Assembly (NCBI RefSeq): GCF_008632455.1
Contig: NZ_CP043929.1
Span: forward strand, 3,348,001 to 3,412,000
Source: Methylomonas rhizoryzae
GTDB lineage: Bacteria; Pseudomonadota; Gammaproteobacteria; Methylococcales; Methylomonadaceae
Reading direction: 5' to 3'
Length of the DNA stretch: 64,000 nucleotides
Part shown: positions 1 through 8,559 of the stretch, piece after piece
Numbering within the stretch: the stretch's first letter is position 1
Layout of the letters: every line of letters starts with the position of its first letter
Notes under the pieces: model-generated
Database searches by the model: none
Told to the model about the DNA's origin: nothing
Seen by the model: the letters and a program-made list of their open reading frames with translations, nothing else
Made by a program: the position numbers and the translations under genes

Positions 1-240
1 TTGGCCCGCGAGCATGCGAACCTCAGTTATACCCCGTGCGTATCGCGCGGCGATGTAAAACCGGGTTTTGCCAAGGGACGGGCCAACGACGTCGCGATGG
101 CCGAGCTGCCCAACCTTAACGCTTGGCGCGTCTATCTTTGCGGTCACCCCGATATGGTCATGCACAGCAAGCGCCAAGCGTATTTGCAAGGCGCCGGCTT
201 GCAAGATATTTACAGCGACGCTTTTCATCTCAGTTCCTGA
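1..240 (+). CDS. C-terminal end of an FAD/NAD(P)-binding oxidoreductase (ferredoxin-reductase type), 5'-truncated by the window
   Basis: Only the last 79 residues are inside the window; the reading frame is open to base 1, so the real start lies upstream. The C-terminal block VYLCGHPDMVMHSKRQAYLQ followed by AGLQDIYSDAF is typical of the NAD(P)-binding end of ferredoxin-NADP/flavin reductases, where the C-G-P-x-M segment contacts the nicotinamide and the D-I-Y-x-D-x-F motif closes the protein. Such reductases move electrons from NAD(P)H to an oxygenase or flavin/iron-sulfur partner. The partner cannot be named because the upstream part is missing. Fairly sure of the fold, unsure of the substrate. 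Confidence 0.65.
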   Translation: MAREHANLSYTPCVSRGDVKPGFAKGRANDVAMAELPNLNAWRVYLCGHPDMVMHSKRQAYLQGAGLQDIYSDAFHLSS

Positions 241-432
241 AACCGCACGCCTAAGTTGCCGTCGTCCCGGCTGCGAGGGGCAACGCCCGCATAGTCGAAC
301 GGTTGCCGGTGCTTTATGCAGGTCGATTGACGGACGGCGAATCCGCATGCACATTGAACGCCCCTTGCGCCAACGGCGCAGATGAAGCGCGTCTACACCC
401 GAAATGCCGCACCCCCTCTGCGTCATCCGCAG

Positions 433-465
433 GCGGCTTGCCGCGATAGCCGGCCGGCAAGCCGC
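433..465. other. 11-bp perfect inverted repeat downstream of the diheme cytochrome gene
   Basis: GCGGCTTGCCG (433-443) and CGGCAAGCCGC (455-465) form a perfect hairpin with an 11-base loop. It lies 45-77 bases past the stop of the minus-strand diheme cytochrome gene. There is no T-tract on either side, so it is either a REP-like element or a weak terminator. The rest of the 241-509 gap shows nothing recognisable. Confidence 0.4.
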
Positions 466-509
466 ACTGCGCAACGCCCAAGCAGTCGTTGCTCGGACGC
501 ATTCGCGGT

Positions 510-2393
510 TTACAAGATTTTCAAATATTCCAGCAACGCGGCTTTTTCCTGATCGTTAAGTTTGGTGCCGAACTCGTGGCCGCAGCGGCTGTTGCCGGAT
601 AGGCGGTCGTTGCAATCCGTGGTTTTATAGGTGTAATCGAATTGGCTTTGTTCGGCGGCCAAACCTACTTTGCTGATGTCGTAGGCCGGGCCGACCTTGA
701 ACTGGGCCGGGCGTTCGGCGACCGGTTTCAGCAAGTCCTGCAAGGTCGGCACGGAACCGTTGTGCAAATACGGCGCGGCAGCCCAAATGCCTTGCATCAC
801 CCGCGATTCGTAAGCTAATTTCGGCACTGGCGCGGTAAAGTCGTCCTTGCAGATCGGATCGGTTTGCCAATCTTCCGCCGGCGACGGCATCACCCAGGCG
901 TTGCTCAACTGATGAAACGCCCCTTTCAAATCGATCACGTCCGGGCTAAGCAACTGGTTTTGCAGTTTTCGTAAACTTTCGACGGCTTTGGGATCCGGCG
1001 CTATGCCCAGTTTACCGTGCAACTTTTCCGCCTTGCGCTTGATGTCGTCTTCCAGTTTAACCACCAACCGCTTCTCGTACTGCAACACCGACGACATCAC
1101 CGCCACGCCCAGTACGTTGAATGCGGCGTCTTGAGCTTTGATCGGTTTTTCGAAGAAGGGAATGAAAGCGCCTTCCATCACCCCGGAATCGACCGTCCAA
1201 GTCAACAGATTGAATTGACGCATGTCGCTGCCGACGTTACACAAAGGCGTCGCCCAGGTTTTCTTCCATGACCGGATCGCCCCCTTGCGAATGCCGTGAC
1301 AACCGGCGCAGCCGCCCTGCTCGGTTTTGCTCGGACTTTCATAAATCGCCTTGCCTTGCGCCGCCAAGGCCTTGTCGACCGACCACGGCCATTTGGGCGG
1401 GCCGATTTTTTTCACCATGTTTTCCAAGCTTTTCAAACCGTCGAAATTGCCGGAATTAACCTTCAGGTAGTCGTAGCCGAGTATTCTCCAGTCGTCTTTT
1501 TGCGGATGAAACTCGGCGAACACGCCCACCACTTCGCCGAAATTGCGCGCCAAGCCCAATATATCGTTACCGTTGTCCGCCAAGCCCGGCCACTGGGTTT
1601 TATCCTGGATAGGCGCGTTCCAGATGAAGGGATAACGCACCGGCGCGTCGGCCAAATGGATGTTGCCCTCTATGACGTACTGATGTTCCGGCGAACCGAT
1701 GTCCAGGCCGGTCAGGCGATTGAAAATCATGCCTACCGCGTCCAAGCGGGCCGGCCCCCAGGGCGCGTCTTTCGGCAAGGCCTTATCCATCAAGGTGCGA
1801 TACGGCACGAACCAATCCTGCAAGGCCTGTTTCAGTTCGGCTTGCTTTTCAGCGTCGGCACCGCTGCCCAGCACGTTTTGCGCGAAATCGGCAAAGGCGG
1901 CCGGGTCGTTGAGTGTCCTGTCCACCACGTTGCGTAACTCGGCGGCAAAGCCCTGAAAATCGGCAATCGCAGGACCGCCGTCAATCCGGTACGGCACGCC
2001 GCCGACTTCGATTTGCCGGGTATGGCAAGCCGCGCACGTCATGCCGACCGCCTCTTTGTTGGTACTAAAACCCAGCGGCAGACCCGGCATCGGACTGGCC
2101 GGGTTGGGCAAATAGCCGAAACGCCGCATGTTATCGGCGGTAAAAGCTTCGCCGCTGGCTTGCTTCAAGGCTTGAAACCATTTCAAAGGCATGATGCGCG
2201 AACCTTGGTCGCGGCTGTAAAAATCCTCTCTGACGGGCTTGGTCCACGCCTTGCCCTGCTCGACGTAAACCGTGTTTTCAGCTGCCGACGACGGCAAAGC
2301 CGCAGCAAAAAAACCGATGGACAACGCAATCGCGAAAAACGTTTGCCTACTGCAGCTGAGTGCTTTGTTGTTATTTCTATGCATAGCTATCAC
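510..2393 (-). CDS. RoxA-like periplasmic diheme cytochrome c (cytochrome-c-peroxidase superfamily)
   Basis: A 627-residue exported protein with an N-terminal signal peptide (hydrophobic run at residues 18-36, likely cleavage after SSAA). It has two haem c sites, CAACH at about 120-124 and CAGCH at about 362-366, and a C-terminal block GIWAAAPYLHNGSVPTLQDL. The length, the wide spacing of the haem motifs and the APYLHNGSVP block fit the RoxA/RoxB-like 'diheme cytochrome c peroxidase' family rather than the short bacterial CcpA peroxidases (about 330 residues). Family members are periplasmic dioxygenases or peroxidases; the substrate here is unknown. The start is GTG at 2393; an ATG three codons later is equally possible. 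Transcribed alone, with no evident partner gene. Confidence 0.75.
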   Translation of the reverse strand: MIAMHRNNNKALSCSRQTFFAIALSIGFFAAALPSSAAENTVYVEQGKAWTKPVREDFYSRDQGSRIMPLKWFQALKQASGEAFTADNMRRFGYLPNPASPMPGLPLGFSTNKEAVGMTCAACHTRQIEVGGVPYRIDGGPAIADFQGFAAELRNVVDRTLNDPAAFADFAQNVLGSGADAEKQAELKQALQDWFVPYRTLMDKALPKDAPWGPARLDAVGMIFNRLTGLDIGSPEHQYVIEGNIHLADAPVRYPFIWNAPIQDKTQWPGLADNGNDILGLARNFGEVVGVFAEFHPQKDDWRILGYDYLKVNSGNFDGLKSLENMVKKIGPPKWPWSVDKALAAQGKAIYESPSKTEQGGCAGCHGIRKGAIRSWKKTWATPLCNVGSDMRQFNLLTWTVDSGVMEGAFIPFFEKPIKAQDAAFNVLGVAVMSSVLQYEKRLVVKLEDDIKRKAEKLHGKLGIAPDPKAVESLRKLQNQLLSPDVIDLKGAFHQLSNAWVMPSPAEDWQTDPICKDDFTAPVPKLAYESRVMQGIWAAAPYLHNGSVPTLQDLLKPVAERPAQFKVGPAYDISKVGLAAEQSQFDYTYKTTDCNDRLSGNSRCGHEFGTKLNDQEKAALLEYLKIL

Positions 2394-2957
2394 CGATGGA
2401 TTAAGCGGCCATCGTCCCCGCGAGGCTAAGCCATGCCTGGCTTACGTCCACTCTCCGTACTTTTTGCCGACTTTAACCCCGGGCGCGGCGGCACATGGAA
2501 GAATGTTGCCCCGCCGCAAGTGCGAAACCGGTCTGAGCGCCGGTTTTTAGTGCGCTCGACTCCGCGTTCCGCCAACCCCAAAAGACGAAACGGCCCCACC
2601 AAAAGCAAGGGAAGTCGAGTAAAAGGGTGAAGGCGATACGCCGTCGGCTGACCGGCTTCCAGCGGCTTAGCCACCACCGCCGGTCTGACCTTGATTCGCT
2701 GCATCCAGTCCACCCTTACTTTGCAATCGCTACCTGCGGTATAGCAACACCCCAAGCATAGTCGGAAATTTTGAACCAGTTCGCTTTTCAATCGCCTCGA
2801 TTCGAACATCTAACACTCATGTTTATACTGCCGGCATTGACACTATCGCTTTCGACAATTTTTATTGCATCCCGCATCGCCGGCCTTTAGCATGAACGCC
2901 CGGCCCGGCTCGCCAGATCCGAACCGGCGCACATTTTTCGCTTCTTACACAGTTGAC
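2394..2957. other. Gene-poor region with a terminator-like hairpin
   Basis: About 560 bases between the divergent diheme cytochrome gene and rlmB. An inverted repeat AAACCGG...CCGGTTT at 2525-2546 is followed by a short T run on the plus strand. A 127-codon minus-strand frame (2426-2809) exists, but it has low-complexity basic composition and no recognisable motif or ribosome-binding site, so I do not call it a gene. It may be part of a dispersed repeat. The promoters of both flanking genes must lie here. Confidence 0.35.
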
Positions 2958-3704
2958 ATGAGCAATACGCATCTTTTCGGTTTGCACGCGGTGCAGGCGG
3001 CCCTGGAATACTCGCCGCAAAAAATTCGCCGGGTCTGGGTGGACGGCCAGCGTCACGACAACCGGTTGCAAACCGTGCTGGAGGAACTGCAAAAGCTCGG
3101 CGTGCAACCGGAAAAAACCGAACGCAAAAAGCTGGACCGGATGGCGGACGGCAAGAATCACCAGGGTATCGTGGTGGCAGTCGATTTGCCCGGCATGCTT
3201 AGCGAAGAGCAATTGAAAACCGACGTCGAGCGGCTACAAGCAACCGCCTTTTATCTGGTATTGGATCAGGTGCAAGACCCGCACAATCTGGGCGCCTGTC
3301 TGCGCACCGCGGACGCGGTCGGCGCGCACGGCATCATCGTCACCAAAGACAACGCGGCCGGCATTACCCCTACCGTGTGCAAAGTCGCCAGCGGCGCGGC
3401 CGAAACGGTGCCGGTTTACCAGGTCGTCAATTTAGCCCGTACCTTACGCTGGCTGAAACAGCAAAATATCTGGATTTTAGGTACGGCCGGAGATGCTGAG
3501 CAAACTTTGTACGAGCTGGACTTGAACCTGCCGCTGGCCCTGGTGATGGGGGCGGAAGGCAGCGGCATGCGGCATTTGACCCGCCAGCACTGCGATTTTT
3601 TAGTGAAAATTCCGATGCTGGGCCAAGTGGAAAGCTTGAACGTCTCGGTCGCTGCCGGCGTACTGATGTACGAGGCATTCCGGCAAAAACGGGGCGGCCG
3701 GTGA
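2958..3704 (+). CDS. rlmB: 23S rRNA (guanosine-2'-O-)-methyltransferase RlmB
   Basis: A 248-residue SPOUT-class methyltransferase that 2'-O-methylates G2251 of 23S rRNA using SAM. The N-terminal substrate-binding domain starts FGLHAVQAAL. The trefoil-knot catalytic domain carries the three family motifs: DPHNLGACLRTADA, GAEGSGMR and ESLNVSVAAGVLMYE. The frame is open further upstream, but the ATG at 2958 gives the standard N-terminus (MSNTHLFGLHAV) and normal family length. The stop overlaps the GTG start of the following cytochrome gene by four bases, so the three downstream genes look translationally coupled although their functions differ. Confidence 0.95.
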   Translation: MSNTHLFGLHAVQAALEYSPQKIRRVWVDGQRHDNRLQTVLEELQKLGVQPEKTERKKLDRMADGKNHQGIVVAVDLPGMLSEEQLKTDVERLQATAFYLVLDQVQDPHNLGACLRTADAVGAHGIIVTKDNAAGITPTVCKVASGAAETVPVYQVVNLARTLRWLKQQNIWILGTAGDAEQTLYELDLNLPLALVMGAEGSGMRHLTRQHCDFLVKIPMLGQVESLNVSVAAGVLMYEAFRQKRGGR

Positions 3705-3997
3705 ATACAGCGCAAGCCGCTCTGGCCGCCGGCTTGCTGGTCTTGACCCACTCACCGCCCAGTGCGGCGGACGCCGGTCCGCAAGCCGTCGCGTTAAACT
3801 GCCTGACCTGCCACAGCCATGCCGAATCCACCGGCATCCCGAAGCTGACAGGTTTGTCGGCCGCACAAATGACTCTGATACTGTTGGATTTCAAATACGA
3901 CCGTAAGCCGGCCACCTTAATGCCGCGTATCGCCAAGGGTTATAGCGACGCCGAGCTGGCCGGGGTGGCCGCTTATTTGACGGCCCTGAAGCCATGA
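3701..3997 (+). CDS. fccA: Monohaem cytochrome c subunit of flavocytochrome c sulfide dehydrogenase
   Basis: A 98-residue exported class I cytochrome c. The hydrophobic N-terminus resembles a signal peptide. The haem c site is CLTCH (residues 34-38), and Met74 in TLMPRIAKGYSD is the likely sixth ligand, in the order seen in FccA. It would accept electrons from the flavoprotein FccB during periplasmic sulfide oxidation and pass them to the respiratory chain. The GTG start overlaps the rlmB stop, and its own stop overlaps the fccB ATG, which argues for coupled synthesis with FccB. It is a single-haem subunit, as in several chemolithotroph FccAB pairs; Allochromatium FccA has two haems. Confidence 0.8.
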   Translation: MNTAQAALAAGLLVLTHSPPSAADAGPQAVALNCLTCHSHAESTGIPKLTGLSAAQMTLILLDFKYDRKPATLMPRIAKGYSDAELAGVAAYLTALKP

Positions 3998-5289
3998 TCG
4001 ACGATGCCAGGCGCCGGTTTTTACGCACGCTAGCCGCGGCCGGCCTGGCGCCGTTGAGCGCCTGCCGGTTGTCGCGACACGCCGCCGGCAAGGCCCGCGT
4101 GGTGGTGGTCGGCGGTGGCTTCGGCGGCGCGACTTTCGCCAAAACCCTGCGCTTTTTGGACCCGGACCTGCGCATCGCCTTGATAGAGCCGAAAAACGCT
4201 TACATGACTTGCCCCGGCAGCAATTGGCTGTTTGCCGGACAATCCACGCCGACGGCATTGCAAGTGGATTACCAGGCCTTAAGCCAACGCTATAACATTG
4301 ATGTGGTGCAGGACCGGGCGAAATACATCGACAGCTCTCGCCGGCGCCTGCACTTGGCCGGCGGAACCGATTTGGCATACGACCGCTTGCTACTAGCGCC
4401 CGGCATCGCATTCGACTGGGAAGCAATAGCTGGTTACGACGTCAATGCCGCTGCACGTTTTCCGCATGCCTGGCAAGCCGGCCCGCAAACTCAATTGCTG
4501 CTGCGGCAGATGCAGGCCATGCCGGACGGCGGGGTGCTGTTGATCGCCGCACCGCCAGATCCTTACCGCTGCCCGCCCGGTCCTTACGAACGGGCCAGCA
4601 TGATGGCCCATTGGTTAAAGCGGCATAAACCGCGCAGTAAAATTTTGATTCTGGACCCTAAACGCAGCTTCTCCAAGCAAGCTTTATTCGAAGCCGGCTG
4701 GCGCCGCCACTACGGTTACGGCACCGCCCATAGCCTGATCGAATGGCACAGTTTGGCCGACAATCCTATCGTGCGCTTGGATGCCGCCGGCAAAACCGTC
4801 GTGACCGAATTCGGCGACCGTTTTTCCGGTCATGTGTTGAACATCATCCCGCCGCAAACCGCAGGCCGCTTGGCCGTGGAATCCGGCTTGACCGACGCGT
4901 CCGGCTGGTGTCCGGTACTACCCGCTACGTCGCAGTCGCCGCTGGACCCTTTTATCCACGTCATCGGCGATGCCGCCCAGCTCGCGCCCATCCCCAAATC
5001 GGCGTTTGCCGCCAATTCGGCCGCCAAAACCTGCGCCCTGGCGGTGACCGCATTGCTTAACGACCGAGAACCCGGCGAAGCCGGCTGGCTGAACATCTGT
5101 TACAGCTTGGTCGCGCCGGATCACGGTATTTCGATAGCGGGCGTGTATCGACTGGATTCCAGCGGACGGATAGCCGCAGTACCCGGTGCCGGCGGCGTCA
5201 GCGATTCCCATCTGCCGGACGCCGCCGAGCGGGAAGCCCTGTATGCAAAAAACGCCTATCGGAGCTTGATCGCCGACAGCTTCGGCTGA
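3994..5289 (+). CDS. fccB: Flavoprotein subunit of flavocytochrome c sulfide dehydrogenase
   Basis: A 431-residue FAD-dependent disulfide-oxidoreductase-fold protein that oxidises sulfide to sulfur/polysulfide in the periplasm and reduces FccA. Export is indicated by a twin-arginine-type start (RRRFLR, residues 6-11) followed by LSAC (21-24), which could also be a lipobox. The FAD motif is VVVVGGGFGGA (about 36-46). Cys73 (YMTCPGSNW) is placed like the cysteine that covalently binds FAD. Cys193 (RCPPGPYERA) and Cys369 (NICYSLVAPDHG) match the redox-active pair. All key residues therefore appear present. ATG overlaps the fccA stop. The possible lipobox would anchor the complex to a membrane, which is unusual for the family. 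Confidence 0.85.
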   Translation: MIDDARRRFLRTLAAAGLAPLSACRLSRHAAGKARVVVVGGGFGGATFAKTLRFLDPDLRIALIEPKNAYMTCPGSNWLFAGQSTPTALQVDYQALSQRYNIDVVQDRAKYIDSSRRRLHLAGGTDLAYDRLLLAPGIAFDWEAIAGYDVNAAARFPHAWQAGPQTQLLLRQMQAMPDGGVLLIAAPPDPYRCPPGPYERASMMAHWLKRHKPRSKILILDPKRSFSKQALFEAGWRRHYGYGTAHSLIEWHSLADNPIVRLDAAGKTVVTEFGDRFSGHVLNIIPPQTAGRLAVESGLTDASGWCPVLPATSQSPLDPFIHVIGDAAQLAPIPKSAFAANSAAKTCALAVTALLNDREPGEAGWLNICYSLVAPDHGISIAGVYRLDSSGRIAAVPGAGGVSDSHLPDAAEREALYAKNAYRSLIADSFG

Positions 5290-5307
5290 TCGAGCAATCC
5301 TGTTGCT

Positions 5308-6216
5308 TCAACGCTTGCGGGCCAACGCTACCAGTTCGAATTCGCGGCCCAACCATTTTTCCGGCCAGGAGAACAGCGTGACGATACAGCGGCCGATCAA
5401 ACCGGCGCGGCCTTTGTCGGCAGGGAGCGGACGGCCTTGCAAGGAAACCAGCTCGAATCCGCTATCGCTCAGCGCTCGCCGCAAGGTGTTTTCGTTGAAG
5501 TAATACAAATGGAATTGGTGAAACAGTTTTTTCAGCGGCCCGTCCACGCGTCCGCCGCTGATATCGTAAATCAGCCTGGCTACGCTGCGGATCAAGCTGC
5601 GTTCGTTGGGGGTATCCACTAACAACCAACCGCCAGTTTTCAAAATGCGGTTGACTTCTTTAAGTTGTTCGACCGGCTTTTCGAAATGTTCGACCACGTC
5701 CCACAGCGTCACTACGTCGAAAGTCTCATCGGCGAATGCAATGTCGGTCAAAAGACCGCTGTGCGCCTCGACGCCCAAGCGCTCCCGGCAATACTCGGCG
5801 GCGTAGTGCGAAATATCGACACCGGTCACCGTCCAGCCGGCTTGTTTGGCCAATCCCAAAAAACCGCCCAGCGCGCAGCCCACGTCCAGCAAACGCCCTT
5901 TTTCCGGCCGGAACCGTTCCAACAAAGCCAAACCGTTTTTGAAGTTGGTAAAATCGACGGCCTCGCCGCTAACTACTCGATCGGGATCGACGTCGACCTG
6001 AAAGTAGTCCGAACGCTCCTTGTAGTAGTTATCGCTGTACATGTCGCTCAACTTGTCGGCGTTCAACGCCATGCTTAAAAACACCAAACCGCACTCTTGG
6101 CAGCGCACGATGGCAAAATCGTCCAGCTCGTACAACACGGTAATGCGCTCGGATTGACATAGATTACATTGACATGCCTGGGCGGCCACATCGTGGCTAG
6201 TGGTAACGGTATTCAT
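5308..6216 (-). CDS. Class I SAM-dependent methyltransferase with N-terminal zinc-ribbon-like cysteines
   Basis: A 302-residue protein. The N-terminus has CNLC and CQEC pairs typical of the zinc-binding 'methyltransf_13'-like head of sugar or nucleotide-sugar methyltransferases. The core shows SAM motif I (LLDVGCALGGFLGLA) and motif II (VTGVDIS), then the acidic DVVTLWDVVEH segment. It lies at the edge of the exopolysaccharide locus, 32 bases from the glycosyltransferase that precedes it on the same strand, so it probably decorates a sugar of that polymer. The frame extends upstream, but ATG at 6216 gives a normal length and avoids overlap with the neighbour. Target sugar unknown. Confidence 0.75.
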   Translation of the reverse strand: MNTVTTSHDVAAQACQCNLCQSERITVLYELDDFAIVRCQECGLVFLSMALNADKLSDMYSDNYYKERSDYFQVDVDPDRVVSGEAVDFTNFKNGLALLERFRPEKGRLLDVGCALGGFLGLAKQAGWTVTGVDISHYAAEYCRERLGVEAHSGLLTDIAFADETFDVVTLWDVVEHFEKPVEQLKEVNRILKTGGWLLVDTPNERSLIRSVARLIYDISGGRVDGPLKKLFHQFHLYYFNENTLRRALSDSGFELVSLQGRPLPADKGRAGLIGRCIVTLFSWPEKWLGREFELVALARKR

Positions 6217-6248
6217 AGAGGTTGCAAGGTTAAGTGAATCGGAATAGG

Positions 6249-7391
6249 TTAATGGGAACTGCCGGACAAAACCGCACGGTATAGAGTCAAAGTCTCGGCC
6301 GCCATTTTGCGCCAGGAAAACTGTCCGGCCCTGGCCAGGCCTTTTGCGCGCAATTCGGCGGCCAAGGCCGGATCCCGGCAAAGATTGAGCATGGCGTTGC
6401 CGATGGCCTCCGGACTGTGCGGGTCGACCAACAATGCCGCATCGCCGGCCACCTCCGGTAGTGCGGTGCGGTCGGAGGTAATCACCGGCGTACCACAGGC
6501 CATGGCTTCCAGCACCGGAATGCCGAAACCCTCGTGCAGGGACGGAAAGGCGAACGCCAATGCCCGACGGAACAAGCCGGGCAACTCTTCGTTAGGCACG
6601 TAGCCCAGAAACGATACCTTATCGACTATGCCCTGCTTTTCCAACAGCTCCGACAAATTCCATAGGCTTTTATTCGGCTTGCCGGCTACCGCCAGACGCG
6701 GGCAGTCCGGCATCTGCCGCACCGCATAAGCGTAACCGGACAACAAACCGAAGATGTTCTTGTGATTGGTCAAGGCACCGACGTAAAGGAAGTAACGGTC
6801 CAAGCCGTATTTGCCGGTAATGCCGGCATCGTCGTCGCCGTTTAGATTAAACTCCGAACCGACTCCATTATGGACAGCGCTAATTTTATTTTTAAACTTA
6901 GAATAAAACGCCGAGTGGCCGATTATTTTATTGCGCACGAAATTAGACACGGTAATTACCCGCTTGGCCTTAACCAAGCCGTAGGCCATCATCAGCTGAT
7001 AATATAAATAGGTGGAAAACGAGCGAAAATATTCTTTCGATTTTGCCGGTGGCAGGAAATAAGCGTCGTGAACGGTTAATATCAGCGGTGCATCCAGCCA
7101 CAGCGGGGCGCCGTATTCGAAGGTGGCATGATAGAGATCGACTTTATCGGCTTTTACCGCTTGGATCAGGTTCCATTGCTCCCGGCCGCGAAAGGCCGCG
7201 CCGGCTATGAAGCGCCATTCGATGTTTTGCCTTCTCGGTGCGTGTTGTGTATAGTAATCGCTGTGCTCGGCATTAAAGTATAATATATACCGGTAATCGG
7301 GAGCCAACTCCGCCAAATTTTCGACTAATTCGAATAAATATCGGCCTATTCCTTCCTTATAACCCAATCTTCCGTCGATTCCGATTTTCAT
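6249..7391 (-). CDS. Glycosyltransferase family 4 (GT-B fold)
   Basis: A 380-residue retaining glycosyltransferase. The N-terminus MKIGIDGRLGYKEGIGRY is the Rossmann start with the acceptor loop. The C-terminal donor domain has HEGFGIPVLEAMACGTPVI, containing the E-x7-E motif of GT4 enzymes. It transfers a sugar from an NDP-sugar to a lipid-linked oligosaccharide on the cytoplasmic side of the inner membrane. It is followed by the methyltransferase on the same strand. Its start faces the next gene head-to-head with only 22 bases between, so its promoter must reach into coding sequence. Sugar specificity cannot be read from sequence. Confidence 0.85.
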   Translation of the reverse strand: MKIGIDGRLGYKEGIGRYLFELVENLAELAPDYRYILYFNAEHSDYYTQHAPRRQNIEWRFIAGAAFRGREQWNLIQAVKADKVDLYHATFEYGAPLWLDAPLILTVHDAYFLPPAKSKEYFRSFSTYLYYQLMMAYGLVKAKRVITVSNFVRNKIIGHSAFYSKFKNKISAVHNGVGSEFNLNGDDDAGITGKYGLDRYFLYVGALTNHKNIFGLLSGYAYAVRQMPDCPRLAVAGKPNKSLWNLSELLEKQGIVDKVSFLGYVPNEELPGLFRRALAFAFPSLHEGFGIPVLEAMACGTPVITSDRTALPEVAGDAALLVDPHSPEAIGNAMLNLCRDPALAAELRAKGLARAGQFSWRKMAAETLTLYRAVLSGSSH

Positions 7392-7413
7392 CGTCGAATA
7401 TCTCTATATTAAT

Positions 7414-8559
7414 ATGAAGTTACTATTAAAAATAATAGCTTGGTGCGGAAAATATATCGGCTTTTTATTTTCCCACCAGCCTGACAATGGGGATTTCAAG
7501 CGAATATTGGTTTTTCAAGCCGGCGGGATAGGCGACATCATCCGGGTATTTCCGGTTATCACCGCCCTGCGCGAGCGATTTCCCGACGCCTATATTGCCA
7601 GCCTCAGCCCGTTTCCGGAAACCGTTTATCAATTGTTGCCCGAACAATACAGACCCAACCCACGCTTCGCGTACGAACCCTTAAAGCAACACAAAGGCTT
7701 ATCCGCCAAACTGCGATTAATGCACTCGCTACGAAAACAGCGCTTCGATCTTATTATAAACCCGGCGCGCGGCGAAGGAATGCTGGAGAATGCAATTTTA
7801 GCCTGGGTTTGCGGCGCTCCTTGCCGCGCCGGCTTCGAACGGGCAGGCGCCGGTTTTTTAAATACCGTCAAAGTCGAGCTGCAGGACCGAATCGCTATCG
7901 TCCGCCAAAACCTCGACCTGTTAAACGCGCTCGGCATTGCGGAGCAAACGCCGGTCGGCTTGGAAATTGCCGCGGCGGACCGGGATTTCGCCCGCCAACT
8001 GTTGGCCTCGCTCCGGCAAAACCCCGAACAAGCGATTGTCGTCGTGCAGGCCGGCAATCATTGGCGACCGGAGCTGCGATGGCCGCAGCAACGCTATGCA
8101 CAGCTGCTGCAAACCCTGTCCCGGCAACGGCCTTGCCTGTTCTTATTGTTGGGCACAACGGCGGAAACGGCATTAAACCGTTGGGTGATCTCCGAAGCCG
8201 CGCTGGACAACGTGGTCGATCTATCCGGCCAAACCACGCTGACCCAATTGGCCGCCATCATGACCGCAGCCGATCTGTTCATAGGCAACGACTCCGGTCC
8301 CTTGCATTTGGCGCTGGCCGTCGGCCTGCCCTGCATCGGTTTATTCGGTTACACTTTGCCGGCGCAAGTTATCTGCACCAGCGACAATTGCATCGCATTG
8401 CACAAGGCCTCGGCGGAACAAGTGTTCTTGCATCAGCCTTTTCAAGAATTCGACCGCACGACTCGCAATCCGATCGAGAATATCGATGTGGACGAAGTCG
8501 CCGCCGCGGCCGTCGGCTTGCTGAACGGCGATTCCAAGCCGGCAAGCGCCCATGGCTAA
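7414..8559 (+). CDS. Glycosyltransferase family 9 (heptosyltransferase-like)
   Basis: A 381-residue GT-B protein. The N-terminal block ILVFQAGGIGDIIRVFPVI and the C-terminal GNDSGPLHLALAVGLPCIG are the two hallmark segments of GT9 (ADP-heptose:LPS heptosyltransferase family). The N-terminus begins with a short hydrophobic stretch that may associate with the membrane. Its stop overlaps the next gene by eight bases, so it is coupled to the O-antigen-ligase-like protein. This pair is the only plus-strand transcription unit in the left half of the polysaccharide locus. It may add heptose or another sugar to a lipid-linked acceptor; the donor is uncertain. Confidence 0.8.
   Translation: MKLLLKIIAWCGKYIGFLFSHQPDNGDFKRILVFQAGGIGDIIRVFPVITALRERFPDAYIASLSPFPETVYQLLPEQYRPNPRFAYEPLKQHKGLSAKLRLMHSLRKQRFDLIINPARGEGMLENAILAWVCGAPCRAGFERAGAGFLNTVKVELQDRIAIVRQNLDLLNALGIAEQTPVGLEIAAADRDFARQLLASLRQNPEQAIVVVQAGNHWRPELRWPQQRYAQLLQTLSRQRPCLFLLLGTTAETALNRWVISEAALDNVVDLSGQTTLTQLAAIMTAADLFIGNDSGPLHLALAVGLPCIGLFGYTLPAQVICTSDNCIALHKASAEQVFLHQPFQEFDRTTRNPIENIDVDEVAAAAVGLLNGDSKPASAHG

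Noticed and set aside
1296..1937. 213-codon plus-strand frame inside the diheme cytochrome gene
   Set aside because: Opposite to a gene with two haem motifs and a signal peptide; a shadow of GC-rich codon use.
2426..2809. 127-codon minus-strand frame before rlmB
   Set aside because: Low-complexity basic composition, no ribosome-binding site and no motif; it overlaps a hairpin and the region likely holds promoters. At most part of a dispersed repeat.
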